Assembly (NCBI RefSeq): GCF_000350225.1
Contig: NW_005178874.1
Location: 160,677 to 224,676 of the forward strand
Length of the DNA: 64,000 nucleotides
Direction of reading: 5' to 3'
Source of the DNA: Chondrus crispus
Taxonomy: Eukaryota; Rhodophyta; Florideophyceae; Gigartinales; Gigartinaceae
The position numbers were made by a program, and so were the translations under genes. The notes under the pieces are model-generated. The model ran no database searches, was not told the origin of the DNA, and saw only the letters and a list, made by a program, of their open reading frames with translations. Below are positions 8,236 to 19,721 of the stretch, piece by piece; within the stretch, counting starts at the first letter, position 1; every line of letters begins with the position of its first letter.

Positions 8236-10520
8236 ATGGCATCAAGCCAACCCAAGGACGTCGGTCCTGGGGTCAGAAGGGCTGGATCAGCTCAAGAGTC
8301 GAGGATTCCGCGAGGACCTCGTACACGTAGCCAAGGAAATTCGGCTACTGATCCAGTTGCAGAAGCGTCCCCTTCGGGGACAGCCGTTGAGAAAAATGGC
8401 CTGGAAGAGAAGCTCGAAAAGTTGAGCGAGGAGATTCGTCAGGAGACGAAGAGCAAGCTCGACGAACTTCTGGGCATTTTTCAGGAGCAACAGGAGTTGC
8501 TAAAATCCGAGTTCCACACTGCGCTTGAAGAGCTGACAGCCCGTGTGGTTCTCGTTGAGAATTTAAGTACCGATGCGTCCCCGAGCCGAGATCCGGAAGT
8601 GATGGTTCGCTAAAGCTCGCCGCGAAAGAAGCGCGGCGAGACGCGAATCAGGCCCTGGAAACGCTGTCCAAGACAAGGGACAGCATCGACGACCGGTTCT
8701 ACCGCGCTTCGCGGCGACTAAAGGACCTTGAGCAAGCTGCGGGCCGGGCCGAACCAAGTTTGGACGCGGGATCGCTCTCCGACGGAGAAGAAATCGACAG
8801 TCTAACGAAGAAGGACAAGTCCGTCCGGATGCGGGATTCCAAGTGAAAGAGCCCCAAGTCGGCCAAGGGCCGAAAGAAGAAGAAAAGTCACTGTAGTGAC
8901 GACCGCGAAAATTGCGACTCAAATTCGGAGTCGAAGGTTTCAGCAGAAAATGGTGACGACGGCTCGTCGAACCATTCAAGAAATTCCGACCGAAGATCGA
9001 CACACGGAAATGGAATTTCGTCGAATAAGAAGAGCTCCAAACGAGGCGGAGTCACTTCGTCCGCCTCGCGGAGAGACAAGGAAGCGGAGCCAGAAGACAT
9101 CGCGACGCGGCGCGGACCGCGATGGGAGGAGTTGGAGGAATTAAATCCGACTAACCACCTCTTCAAGAAGTTTCTTTCGTACAGGACGTACCGCCTGCGG
9201 AACCCGCAGACACGTTTGTCGGGCAAGGGGCGGGCCGCCGTGCGAAAGATCAGAAGGGACATACCACCAAAGGTGAAGAGAGACAATACGTTCACAGGAG
9301 ACGATAGCGTATTAGTTCTAGATTTTTGTGCTAAGATAGTCCAAGAATTCGACACCCAGGAGATGAACGAAGGCCAAGCGATCCGCTTGCTACCGGAGTT
9401 CCTCAGCGGAATCGCCCTGAGACAGTACACTTTGGTGTCACAAACGGCGGGGTCCCACCATGGGAAAATATCCGTCTGGCCGGAGGCCGTACAGTGGCTA
9501 TTGCGAAGCTTCGCTACCGATGAGGCAATCCGCCAAGCCGTACTCGCTTTACGGGAAGTACAGCAGCTACCGTCTGAAGACGAGATGGAATTTTATATCC
9601 GTCTGACGGACGCGAGCAATCGATGTGGAAACGTATATTCGATGGAAGAACAAATGACGATGTTTATTGAAGGACTCGATTCGAGCATCAAGCCGATGGT
9701 ATCTCAATACCGACAGGACAATCGGGACGTATCATTTTTGAGACTAGTTAATTACGCGAAGGCGCATGGCTCGGCGAGCCGCGCCAAGGAGAAGAAGGCT
9801 AGGAGAGTCACCATCCAAGCGCCAGCGACGCTAAGGACGGGGGGGAAGCAGAAGCCTTCGCACCCCACGCGAAAAACCCGCGGCTCTGTCCACTTGGCAG
9901 ACTCACTGTCTGCGTCCAGAGGACCTAGTACTGTGGATCAGGAAGAAAATGGATACGCAGGAGCACTGGTCGCTGAGGGCGATTTTTATGACCCCTCCGA
10001 GGAATATAGAGGCGAGGCGCACGGGGCTAGTGGGATGTCTACGCTACAGACGCCCACGTATACGACGGACTCGTATACAGAGGCCACGGATCCCGTGTTA
10101 GCGTTTCGAGGGCGCGGACACACGCCAGCGCCAAGAATTCCGATGGAAGACAAGGGTACGGCCTTCAGAAGACCGGGCTGGACGGGCCGGCCGACGGCCC
10201 GAGGACCGCCAAGGTCGCCGTACCATCAGAAGAAGCATGGCCTCGTATGCTACCATTGCTACGAGAAGGGGCACGGAGCGCTTACGTGTTTGCTCTCGTT
10301 CCGAGAGATGCACCGAGTTCTGAAGAACTACGAGATGCTCTCCCCGATGGAGAGGTTGGGAATTCCGTCGACAAGTTACCTGAAGGTAAAACAATGGTTC
10401 GAATCGCAGGCGGCGAGCACACCGAGTGCTTCTGCCGAAGGTTCGGACCGGACATCAGGAAGGCCGGCCGCGGGGCCGTCGTCGGACTGGAGAAGAAATC
10501 CGCAGCGACAGGAAAACTAA
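8236..10520 (+). pseudogene. Ty3/gypsy gag region, family A copy 1
   Basis: The region starts at an ATG at 8236 and runs to the zinc knuckle and gag end. It covers a coiled-coil, charged N-terminal part, a basic/acidic linker, a retrotransposon gag core (FDTQEMNEGQAIRLLPEFL, then WPEAVQWLLRSF and EDEMEFYIRL), and a CCHC knuckle CYHCYEKGHGALTC near 10246-10290. Gag proteins assemble the particle around the element RNA. The region is broken, in about two or three places. The minus-strand copy at 39263-41630 is a close relative. Confidence 0.75.
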
Positions 10521-10559
10521 GGGGGGGAATCTCAAAAAATTCGAAAGGAGAGACATGCG

Positions 10560-11384
10560 TCCGGCGAACCATGTCCGGGACCCAGTTCCGTTCCCGGCTT
10601 TTAGCGAAGGAGGCAGTCGACGGCGAGGAGACAGTTGGAATCATCGATAACCCGAAAGGACCCATTGGGGTCAAGAAGATTCTGCGAAGAGGCAAGGACG
10701 ATCCGCTGGAGCAAGTCCGACGCCCCTGGTACATGGTCAAGCGCGGGGAATGTCCCGAGAAGATTTTGGTCCTTGCGAGGAATAACTACAAAGTCTTCGC
10801 GGACATTGGACCGACGGTCGGATTGATGAGCCGTGTACTGTCCGGTGTCCGTGTTGGACACCGGCGCGGGACCTAATCTCATCCGGAGATCCGAGCTTCC
10901 CGCAGGAATGGAAACTCTTGTGTCCTTCGGACCGACCCAAGACATCGGCGATGCGAATAACAGGCCACTCCGAACTCTAGGTACACTCAAAATGCCTGTG
11001 AGACTTGGACGTTTCGTGGCTTCAGTCGAATTCATAGTTTGTGAAAAACTCGCAGTCCCCCTAATTCTAGGAGCGGACTATTGCGATAGGTTCGTGGAGT
11101 CTATCTACCCACGAAAGAATACAGTTGAGTTGGCGGACTTCTCGGAGGTTCCGATCGTAAGGCGATTCTCGGCGAGAAAATCGAAGAAACATTTGGTCCC
11201 CGGAGAGGGCGAGACTGATGAAAAAGAGGAGCGAGTTTCCCCCAGGGTGAAGGTGGCAAAAGCCACGACCATTGAAGCAGGGACGCAACACGTAGTCGAA
11301 TGCACCTCGAAGAGGACTGGGTTGGTCGTCGTTCAACCCTACGCATCCCTATACGACAAGCACGGACTGGTAAGCACCAACGGT
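10560..11384 (+). pseudogene. Aspartic protease region of family A copy 1, truncated
   Basis: It carries VLDTGAGPNLIRRSELP (about 10850-10900), the D-T-G active-site motif of retropepsins, and a later LILGADYCDRF segment. It should lead into the reverse transcriptase, but the element is cut off at the junction with the LTR at 11385. The equivalent region of the minus-strand copy lies at 37483-38049. Broken, in about two places including the truncation. Confidence 0.7.
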
Positions 11385-12932
11385 TGTAGTGCAATACGCA
11401 CCTGAAAAGGGGGGTGAAATGAAAGGAAAATATTTGGATATGAAAAGTAGTCCGGGTGGTGGGACACACGTGTGAATAATTGCACAGTTTTAATTTTTAA
11501 TTATTTTATTTTATTTAGTTAATTAGTTGGCATTAATTTTGCTGACACTAGATTAGATCTGGGATCTAGCGCCGCGAGCTACTGTAGTGACTCCGGCGGG
11601 GCGATATATACCTTAGCCCTCTGACGACCAAGTCAGTAAAGGTAACCCGAGTTGCCAGAGTTGAATGTCGCCTTGGTCGAAGTCCGTCTTTCCCAAGACG
11701 CTCTCTTTCACCTAAGCCTACGGCATCCTTTGCGCTCGGGGGTTCCCCTTTTCTTTTTCCTTTATTTCCCTATTCTTTTCTACCTCTACCTCTATATTTC
11801 CCTTAATTGTGTTGGTTCCACTGGAGTGGGTTGCGACCGATCCGGTGTACGTGTTTTAGCCATCAGGCAGCACGTTGTGTAGCGCTGCTACTGTTTCAAG
11901 TTCCGTCGGAAGGCTGTTGGAACGACACCTCCGTCGAAGGTCTTACTGTATAAGACAGAGTTGGTACCACTTACCGCGATTGCGATCGCGCTGGTGAGGG
12001 TGTTTTTAGCCATCGGGCAACACGTCGGTAGTAGCGTTGCTACACGGTTACGATCCCGTCGGGTAGTGCTGAACAAGCCCCCGTCGAAGACCTTGATTTA
12101 TACGCGAGGTGCTGAATACGCTCGTCGAGCATTGGCCTTAGAACCCAGCGAACCGCCGTTACATCCTCGTAGACAAGCCCAACCCGCACTCGTCGAGCGC
12201 TCAAGTCTTCACAAGTCTCTACCACCATTATCCTCCCGGGCCGGGCATCTTTCCTTAACCCTGTCGAGCACTACAGCCACGTGTGGCGGCTGTAGGCAGA
12301 GCGACGCGCGTTCGGACGCGTAAGGAAATTCGGGAGACCACCCGGTGGATGACCGGAACCGGGATCCGGGCGCGGCTTGCGCGGTAGAAAAGTAGCACGG
12401 TAGTCAGCAATAAAAGGGGGAGGAATTAAGAGAAAAACAGAGCTAGCAGGCCGGAGAGCACAGTAGTTAACGTAGGTCTCGCGCGGAGTGATCGACGCGC
12501 GCGGGGGAAGGCAGTTGGGATTCCAGGGGTGTAGATGGCTCGGTCGGTATGGGCGAGCCAGTACCGAGTCGAGGCTACAACCTGGAATCCAGAAACCAAG
12601 GTAAAAGACCCGAGGCTTGGTGCCTCTTTACTTTGAGTATCGGGTTGACTATATAGTCCCCCGTCGCCGTAATGGCGAAGCTAAATTATACTGTAAATTA
12701 GAATAACTAGGGAAGAACGGGTGTAGCCCCGAGGGGACCAAGTACAGCCCCCATAGGCCCTATGGGATGCGGAGGGATTACACGTGTCCACGGGGAGGTC
12801 CGGTAGAACGGCAGGGGAGTCCACGGGTACCCGTGGTACACGTGGTGGCGGCGAGCGCGATTTTGGCGGCTAGGGACAGCTGTCTCGCTACATAGCACAG
12901 TGCACTACACCTGCCAGGCACATTGCGCTACA
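11385..12932 (+). repeat. LTR of family A carrying a nested family B LTR
   Basis: It starts TGTAGTGCAAT and ends ATTGCGCTACA. The body matches other A LTRs up to about 12261 and from 12910, with a family B LTR in between. Part of the A sequence expected at that point is missing, so recombination accompanied or followed the insertion. The flanks do not give a target duplication. Confidence 0.8.
12262..12909 (-). repeat. Solo LTR of family B, nested
   Basis: On the plus strand it begins TGTCGAGCACT and ends AGTGCACTACA. It shares with the B copies at 24032 and 43772 the CGGGAGACCACCCG word near its start, an ATTCCAGAAACC segment and a TATA-like tract near its other end. No target duplication is visible. 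Confidence 0.7.
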
Positions 12933-12959
12933 GGAACGGGTTGGCCGACGGACGATAGC

Positions 12960-13955
12960 GTGTTTGCGTGCAAAGCATGTATTCGTACCACGAAGGATTC
13001 TATCAAGGCAATGGACGCAAGCTGCACGACTTCGAGCGCCTGGTACGCAAAAAGTTCGAACAGCTCATGGGCGATGCCGGCCTCTACGATACAGAGACTA
13101 CCGATGGGAGCAAGTCTGAATTGAGCTCACAAGTGACTGCCATTTCCCGTTTTAAGAAAGTCAGAAAGTTGTCTGAGGTTTTCGAAGGAGTCATTGAGCA
13201 GGTGAAGACGTGCCAGCCCATTGGTGGACCGACAGAGGAAGACATTGTAAACGCCGCCACGGCAATTTACTAAAAGAAAGCGACTATCGCTGAAATTTGT
13301 GATTAATTGAAGAAGCCGGAAACGGAACTGAAGAGCTCAGTAGGGCGCTTCGCGCATACGGTCGAGCTTGAATACATGCGGGAAACAAACGACTGGGGGT
13401 TTTTGACTGAGTCACAGCATAATACCTCACCGACAGATGCAAGGGCTGCAGGTGGTGCAGTATCGGCAGGGGCAGGAGAAACTGGCAACGGAAATATATT
13501 TGTCGCACCAGGAGATCGCTCAGCGAGTCCTACTGAAGCGGGCAGAGGATCCGGGCAATCGTGGAGCGGAGGCGACAACGCGGAGGACGAGAGGTCGCAG
13601 AATTCCCGCCCTGTCGGGAACAAGTGCGCAGTGGCCGTGAAGGAGTAAAATGCTGCGTTGGAGAAAGAACCGCAGGGCCTTTTGTCCCTAGCTGTCTTCC
13701 AAGAAGAATTCGAAGCTCGCTGAAGATTCTCTCGCGATCGGACAAGACAAGGCTGAGTCGCTCAAGATCCAAACGCCTCTCAAGGTGTCAAAAATGACTG
13801 GAGATAAAGGGGATGCGAAGCGGTACATCAGCATCATTCGCAAGAAAGTATTGTCATCACTGCAGTACTCAGAAGAAATTGCTACTTCCGCGCCACAGAA
13901 AGGGACGATGAACCTCGGTACTGATAGCGATACGGAAAGGGTAATCAAAATGTAA
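12960..13955 (+). pseudogene. Harbinger-type Myb/NAM accessory protein, decayed
   Basis: Translation from about 12977 gives FERLVRKKFEQLMG, then SRFKKVRKLSEVFEGVIEQ and a PTEEDIVNAATAIY segment, which has the layout of the Myb/SANT-like protein encoded by PIF/Harbinger elements. Further on comes RPVGNKCA, a word typical of the NAM-like C-terminal domain of the same proteins, and then SLKIQTPLKVSKMTGDKGD to a stop at 13955. In active Harbinger elements this protein helps bring the transposase to DNA (family knowledge). The frame contains stops near 13271 and 13304 and changes frame after about 13650, so it is a pseudogene. A Harbinger transposase fragment lies 8 kb away at 21874-22608; the two could be halves of one element separated by later insertions. 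Confidence 0.45.
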
Positions 13956-14476
13956 AGAGCAATGCGACGGATCACAAGAGACTACATCATAGCACGCCGT
14001 TCCAAGGATAGGATCGGGTATGTTAACTGATGCCATTGCAGACATATACCCAACTTTACTGCCCTGTCCAGTACAGTGCGCACATCGACTGATGGAACTG
14101 GACTGCACTGTAGCCCCCACCCAAACCCTCAACACTCGATCGGCGAGGGCGGGCGGCGGTCCGTGGGGGGTATCAGCTGCGGCGGGAAGGAGTGGGCAGA
14201 AGCGAGAGCGTGGAACCATATTGGTGGTCGTGTGAGTCATGGGAGATGTGCTTCATGTTAGGAACGTCTTGCGGGCCTGCTGCTCCGGGATATTACAATG
14301 CACATGAATCGGCTGCGAGGATGTGGCGGCCTGCGAATGGTTCTTTGCGAGTTGGCATATGAAGACGACGGGTGGTGGGGAGTTGTTGTTATCGACAACT
14401 CCCAACCGCCCGTCGTCTCATTATCCATGTCACTTACTGTTGAGTCAAGGCCGACTTCCATGTCGGCGGGAGGGCG
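13956..14476. other. Non-coding stretch with one strong hairpin
   Basis: No gene is supported. It contains the inverted repeat at 14364-14417 and ends at the GGGCT target site of the family G element. Confidence 0.5.
14364..14417. repeat. Inverted repeat, 22 bp arms
   Basis: Arms 14364-14385 (GACGACGGGTGGTGGGGAG...) and 14396-14417 (...CCAACCGCCCGTCGTC) pair with about two mismatches around a 10 base loop. It could be a hairpin or the relic of a small foldback element. Confidence 0.65.
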
Positions 14477-14481
14477 GGGCT

Positions 14482-14788
14482 TATTGCGCCACGCTGTGTT
14501 ACGTGGAGGGCTATTGTGCTGTTAGAGCATTTCATGTCAACTCAAGCATGAGTGCGGCATGCAAAAATTACATGTGCGTCTGGAAGCGTTCTGCTTCCGA
14601 ACTCCTCAAAACTTACGCGGCAGCTCTTAGGCACTCTACAGTGCACCGCCTCGTAAGACAGCCCACTCAGACCGCACCTACTATAGTTTTCCGTATTGCC
14701 ATGTCTTTCTTTCCCTACTTAAGACTCTCCTGACGATAAACATCAAAGAGAGCCATCTCATCTCTGCATTTTACTACAACGTGCAATA
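14482..14788 (+). repeat. 5' LTR of family G
   Basis: Starts TATTGCGCC and ends GTGCAATA; TATTGC/GCAATA are exact inverted repeats. Identical to the copy at 19722-20028. Confidence 0.92.
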
Positions 14789-14822
14789 GTGATCACTAAG
14801 CTTATTTTTTCGTTTCACAGTC

Positions 14823-17800
14823 ATGGCTCCCTCAACGGGCCCAACGGTGGGACAAAGCCTGTTTACCCCAGTTCCCCATCCTCAGCTGCGAAAGCTGGGA
14901 CGCAAGCATATCCACGTGTTTCTGCGGGAAAGGGAAAACTACCTTCTGTGCATCGCCGACGCGCAAGCCACTGGCAGCACAATCCAACCGGTATCTATCA
15001 AGGCTTCTATTGATAGAGATTTGCTACTGTCTTTGGTGGAATTTGGCGAGTTTGCGGGAGTATCAATCGCCAGCGAACTCACCGACGACAACCTTCAGGA
15101 GTGGCTCAACGCCAATGAGAAAGTCAGTGTCGAGTCTTTGAGCCTTCAGGAGCTAGAAGCCGCTATCAAAAGCAATGTCCGTATGGATATCAATGAACCA
15201 GATCCAGAGATGCGAATCAAAGGCTTGTTCGTGGACTTTAAGACGTTTTTGCGTAGCAAGAAGTGGGACCACCTGGTCGAATCAAATCCTAAACTAGTCA
15301 TTTCACAAATGGTCACCCTTTTAAAACCGACGGCTTTGAAAAACAAGATCGAGGCGGACCTGGAGATTGGCAAGCATGATTTGCGAAAGAAGTGGTTGCC
15401 TTTTTATAAACACTGTATTGCCGAGGCGGTGGCCTGTGACAAATTTGTTTCGGTCAAGAATGCGCAAGATTCTAAGGTGCCCGACCAAGCGAAGCCGCCT
15501 TCCAGGGGGTTTGCGCAGAAAGGCGGGCGCAATGAGAAGGGAGCACGCTCGGGAAGAGATTCGGAAAGAGATTCGCCACGAAGTCCAAAAGGGAGCTCAC
15601 TTGGAAGTTGGAAAGAAAGCCCAAGCAAAGGGAGAATCAGCAATACTGTAGGCACAAAATCATCTGACAAGGAGTTACCCTTCTGCTTGAGTACAAAGAA
15701 GTGCAAGAAACGTCACTTGCTCAAGGACTGTACGGACACTACCGCAGAGGAAAGAGCAGATATATACCGCGAGTTTTACAAGGCGAAGCCGAAAGGAACC
15801 ATCAACGCCTTGATGGAAACTGACTCAAGCACCCGACCCACTACAGTATCCAATGCAGTACCGAGGATTGAGCTGGCAGAGAGCACCGGACGTCTCTCTG
15901 GGCATTTGTCAGACATAGTACCAGTGGTGGTGAATGGTGATTATGGTGCTGATCATTCAGCACTATGCGAGGGACACCTACAAGAATGCGCTAACGCCGG
16001 AGTATTCGTGCAGGTGCTTCCTCTCGGGACACCCATCACAATGGGGCTGGCACTCAGCGAGCGTGACGGGGAGTCAGAAATGGTGTTCAAAGCTACCAAA
16101 AAGGCTCGCATTTCGATCACTCTCGACACAAATGGTGGTCCACTGCGACTCCGCAATGTCGAATTCTTAGTCTTTTTAGAGAATATGCCAGAGGTCCTTC
16201 TCTCACGTCCCCTGCTTCGGTCTATGGGTTTTGATCTTGACAAACACCTGGCGGAGGTTCGCGACGAGTTCCACAACGCAGATTTCTCTCATGTCGGATT
16301 TTCGGGTGCTGTAGAGGAGGGCATTCGATCGTCTACAAACAACCCCTCGCGTCTCTCTCGAGTGCTACTGGACAGAAGCGGCCAGGAGGAGGAATCGGAA
16401 GAGTTCCATGACGAGGAATATGTCAATTCAGATTGTCTCTCGAACGCAGTATTGGAAAAAAATGATGCAAGCGGCATGATTGATCATGTGCCATCCGCTC
16501 TTTTCTATGGTGACGGATTAGATGATGACCCCTTACGAGTGGACGATGAACTGGATCCGGGAACGGATGATCCGTCGACTACGACGCAAGCTCTACATGA
16601 CCGCGTAAAAGATGCCATTGCCAATGGTCTTCCAGCACACCTCCACAGCGAACTGAAGGCGATGCTGACGGAATACAAGGACATTTTCCGAACAAGCCTG
16701 GGGTCCGATCCTCCTGCCAGGGTACCGCCCATGCAAATTCACCTCAAAGAGGATGCCAAAGCCGTGCGTGTGAAAGTCAGACGATATTCGCCACCACAGG
16801 CAGCTTTTCTGAGGGCTAAAACGGACGAACTGCTACAATTAGGGTTGGTCAGGCGCAACAATCAGAGTCAATGGGCATGCGCACCCCTGCTTGTTCCGAA
16901 AACTGGTCCAGAACAGTTCCGTTTCACGGTGGACCTTCGTCCAGTCAACAATCAAACAGTACCCTTTACGTGGCCGATGCCTCACTTCGAGACAGCAGCG
17001 TCAGAATTCGCTGGAGACAAGGTTTTCGCAACAATTGACCTTTGTCATGGGTATTGGCAGATGCCTCTCGATGAAACTGCGCAGGAATGCCAAAGCTTCA
17101 TCACACCTGATGGTGTTTTCACCCCCACTCGGGTACTTCACGGACAGACAAACGCTACTTTTTACTTCCAGAGTACAGTAGCAGAGATCTGTCTATCGCT
17201 TCGAGACTGGATGCTACAGTGGCTCGATGACATTCTCATTCACTGTACAAATGAAGACGAACTTTTCTGCAAATTACGGAAATTTTTCTTAATCTGCCGT
17301 GAACATGGGATCAAGCTACATGCGCGCAAATGCCAGTTTTACGTAACTACTGTAAACTGGTGCGGCAGGGTCATTTCAGAAGCAGGTATCAGGATGGACC
17401 CCAAGCGTATGGAGTCTCTACTGCAGATGCCTGCTCCGAAGACAGGTGATCAGCTGCAGCAGTTCCTTTGCGCTGTGAATTGGATGAGGATGTCAATTCC
17501 TCAGTATAACGGGTTGGTCTCCCCGCTATCAAAATTACTTGAGGAGGTGCTTTCTCTTGCTGGGTCTCGTACAAAAAAGGCCGCTGCCAAAGTAAAGCTC
17601 TCGGACACTTCATGGAACAGGAGCCACACACAGTGCTTTGAAGCAGTTAAGAAGGCCCTCGCAACGTCCCTTACTCTCGCGCACCCAGACCCAGCGAAAA
17701 CTCTATGCCTCTTTACCGATGCCAGCGATGAACATTGGTCAGGCGTCCTATCGCAGATTCCTGGAGTTGATCTCGACGCGGCATTTTCAACACAGCGACA

Positions 17801-19655
17801 CGAGCCCTTAGCGTTTCTCTCGGGATCCTTTCACGGGTCTAGTGCGCGTTGGTCCACACCGGAGAAAGAGGCATTTGCCATTGTCCAGTCCGTCACCCGC
17901 TTAGACTATATGTTGCTTCGCCCGGAGGGTTTTATGCTCTTTACAGATCATAAGAACCTGGTATATATCTTCAACCCCCTGTTTACAAATCCCAGTCTAC
18001 AGAAGCATGTGATGGACAAAGTCGAGCGCTGGGCGCTGTCCCTTTCTGCCTTTCGTTACACCATAATTCATATATCTGGAGAAGAAAACTGCTGGGCAGA
18101 CCTTCTGTCTCGCTGGGGCAATGCTTCCTCTACCGGCAACTCCTTAACCCAACGCCGCATGGCCTCTCTTTTTACTGCACCCATCGCCCCAGATCTGAAT
18201 CCAGACTTCAGTTGGCCCCAAGTCGAAGAAATCGCAAGGACACAGTCCAGAGCATTTGGAGAAGGGGATACTCCAAGTAATCTCAAAGAGTCACGTGGAA
18301 TTTGGAAATCTGAGACGGGGGCAGTGTGGATTCCAGTCTCAGCCCAGAAGCTTCAGCTGCGCCTTTGTGTCATTGGGCACTGTGGTCGTGGAGGACATCG
18401 AGGTTTGGAAGCTACCAAGGCAAGTATTGGGGAACACTTCTTTTGGGAAGCCATGAATAGCGACATTGCTACATTCTGCAATACCTGCCTCCACTGCAAG
18501 AGCACAATAGGTGGGAAACGCATACCGCGGCCATTAGGGCATGCACTGCATGCGGACGCCCCGAACGAGCTTCTACATTTCGACTACCTGTTTATGGGAA
18601 AAAGCGACACAGCTGAGATTTATGTTCTTATTCTCAAAGATGACGCCTCAGAATTTGTGATGCTAGAAGCTTGTGTTACAGACGATGCCGAAGCCACTGT
18701 CACCACTCTAATCAAATGGTTTTCGTTGTTTGGCGTGGTTCTCATGTGGAATTCAGATCGTGGTAGCCACTTCAAGAACAAGGTCATGACAGAAATCAAT
18801 CGCCGTCTACATTCCCATCATCACTTCACCACACCATACTGTCCACAGTCCAACAGTACTGTGGAGACAGCATGCAAAGAAGTCTTGCGAGCCTGCCGTG
18901 CCCTGCTTTCCGAGTTCCGTCTGAAGGAAGCAGAGTGGCCCACTGTACTCCCTTTGGTCCAGAGCATTTTGAACCACTCAGTCCGTCCAAGCTTGGGCAA
19001 GAGAGCACCCATTACAATCCTCACAGGACTCCCTGCCGACAACCCGTTACGCACTCTTCTGCCCCCAATTGTCCCGGTTCCAGCTTCAATTGAATTCATT
19101 CGGGCACAACGCATCATGAAAACAAACGTGCTGATTAAAGCTCTGGAGAACATCCATCGCGAAACGCGCCTTCGACGCAACAAAGCACGAGATGCAGCTG
19201 TAAAACGTCACAACGACAAGACACACGTGCGCCCTGTCAATTTCGAAGTCGGTGATTACGTGCTAGTAGCCCAGAAGGCAGGAAGCAAAGGGCATAAGCT
19301 TCGCGTTATCTGGCGTGGGCCACAGCGAATAACAAGAGCAGTGTCCGATCTAATCTTCGAATGTGAGGATCTCCTTTCGAACTCCTTTTCCCTCCTGCAT
19401 GCCAATCGTCTCAAGTTTTACGCCGACGCACAGCTGGACGTCAGTGAAGAACTGTTGGACACGGTAGCCCACAATAACTCTCACCTTAACACAGTTGAGG
19501 AACTGCTCGATCTTCGCTGGAACGACCAAAAATACCAGTACGAGGTCTGTACAAAGTGGCTGGGATTTGATCACGAGGATCCTACCTGGGAACCATTGGC
19601 TTCATTGCAGGAAGACATTCCCGTCGTGCTTTCGGCGTTCCTTAATTCGCACTGA
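14823..19655 (+). CDS. gag-pol polyprotein of family G (chromovirus-type Ty3/gypsy)
   Basis: The ATG at 14823 opens a single 1610-codon frame. In order it holds: a gag-like N-terminal part (to about residue 270), a variant zinc-knuckle-like CLSTKKCKKRHLLKDC (about 285-300), a protease-like region (about 365-480), reverse transcriptase (FATIDLCHGYWQMPL, then QWLDDILIH at about 800), RNase H (LCLFTDASDEHWSGVL, near 960), integrase with an H-H-C-C zinc part (near 1185-1225) and DDE core, and a C-terminal chromodomain (VEELLDLRWNDQKYQYE to EDPTWEP, about 1555-1600). It makes the particle, copies the RNA and integrates the DNA; the chromodomain usually guides integration to chromatin (family knowledge). 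The W in front of LDD is, as I recall, a feature of oomycete-type relatives. Confidence 0.9.
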   Translation: MAPSTGPTVGQSLFTPVPHPQLRKLGRKHIHVFLRERENYLLCIADAQATGSTIQPVSIKASIDRDLLLSLVEFGEFAGVSIASELTDDNLQEWLNANEKVSVESLSLQELEAAIKSNVRMDINEPDPEMRIKGLFVDFKTFLRSKKWDHLVESNPKLVISQMVTLLKPTALKNKIEADLEIGKHDLRKKWLPFYKHCIAEAVACDKFVSVKNAQDSKVPDQAKPPSRGFAQKGGRNEKGARSGRDSERDSPRSPKGSSLGSWKESPSKGRISNTVGTKSSDKELPFCLSTKKCKKRHLLKDCTDTTAEERADIYREFYKAKPKGTINALMETDSSTRPTTVSNAVPRIELAESTGRLSGHLSDIVPVVVNGDYGADHSALCEGHLQECANAGVFVQVLPLGTPITMGLALSERDGESEMVFKATKKARISITLDTNGGPLRLRNVEFLVFLENMPEVLLSRPLLRSMGFDLDKHLAEVRDEFHNADFSHVGFSGAVEEGIRSSTNNPSRLSRVLLDRSGQEEESEEFHDEEYVNSDCLSNAVLEKNDASGMIDHVPSALFYGDGLDDDPLRVDDELDPGTDDPSTTTQALHDRVKDAIANGLPAHLHSELKAMLTEYKDIFRTSLGSDPPARVPPMQIHLKEDAKAVRVKVRRYSPPQAAFLRAKTDELLQLGLVRRNNQSQWACAPLLVPKTGPEQFRFTVDLRPVNNQTVPFTWPMPHFETAASEFAGDKVFATIDLCHGYWQMPLDETAQECQSFITPDGVFTPTRVLHGQTNATFYFQSTVAEICLSLRDWMLQWLDDILIHCTNEDELFCKLRKFFLICREHGIKLHARKCQFYVTTVNWCGRVISEAGIRMDPKRMESLLQMPAPKTGDQLQQFLCAVNWMRMSIPQYNGLVSPLSKLLEEVLSLAGSRTKKAAAKVKLSDTSWNRSHTQCFEAVKKALATSLTLAHPDPAKTLCLFTDASDEHWSGVLSQIPGVDLDAAFSTQRHEPLAFLSGSFHGSSARWSTPEKEAFAIVQSVTRLDYMLLRPEGFMLFTDHKNLVYIFNPLFTNPSLQKHVMDKVERWALSLSAFRYTIIHISGEENCWADLLSRWGNASSTGNSLTQRRMASLFTAPIAPDLNPDFSWPQVEEIARTQSRAFGEGDTPSNLKESRGIWKSETGAVWIPVSAQKLQLRLCVIGHCGRGGHRGLEATKASIGEHFFWEAMNSDIATFCNTCLHCKSTIGGKRIPRPLGHALHADAPNELLHFDYLFMGKSDTAEIYVLILKDDASEFVMLEACVTDDAEATVTTLIKWFSLFGVVLMWNSDRGSHFKNKVMTEINRRLHSHHHFTTPYCPQSNSTVETACKEVLRACRALLSEFRLKEAEWPTVLPLVQSILNHSVRPSLGKRAPITILTGLPADNPLRTLLPPIVPVPASIEFIRAQRIMKTNVLIKALENIHRETRLRRNKARDAAVKRHNDKTHVRPVNFEVGDYVLVAQKAGSKGHKLRVIWRGPQRITRAVSDLIFECEDLLSNSFSLLHANRLKFYADAQLDVSEELLDTVAHNNSHLNTVEELLDLRWNDQKYQYEVCTKWLGFDHEDPTWEPLASLQEDIPVVLSAFLNSH

Positions 19656-19721
19656 GACCAAGACTTGGTTTCCTCAGCAAAAGCGACGATGGCACAGTAA
19701 CTACTCACTGAAGAAGAGGAC

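Larger units (their letters stand above)
7004..12932 (+). mobile_element. Ty3/gypsy LTR retrotransposon, family A copy 1, truncated
   Basis: A left LTR (7004-8115) is followed by a primer-binding site, gag and a protease region; the element then stops short and joins a right family A LTR (11385-12932). RT, RNase H and integrase are absent. No target duplication links the two outer ends (CTCTT before, GGAAC after) and no purine tract precedes 11385, so the right LTR may be a separate insertion or a recombination product. The copy is broken. The complete plan of the family is seen in the minus-strand copy at 28470-42753. Confidence 0.75.

Noticed and set aside
8236-8613. Coiled-coil open frame as a separate host gene
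   Set aside because: It sits directly after the family A LTR and primer site, and the minus-strand copy has the same segment at the start of gag.
12040-12228. Repeated 62-codon frames in family A LTRs (also 28680, 41911)
   Set aside because: They recur because the LTR recurs; overlapping frames exist on both strands of the same stretch and no domain is seen.
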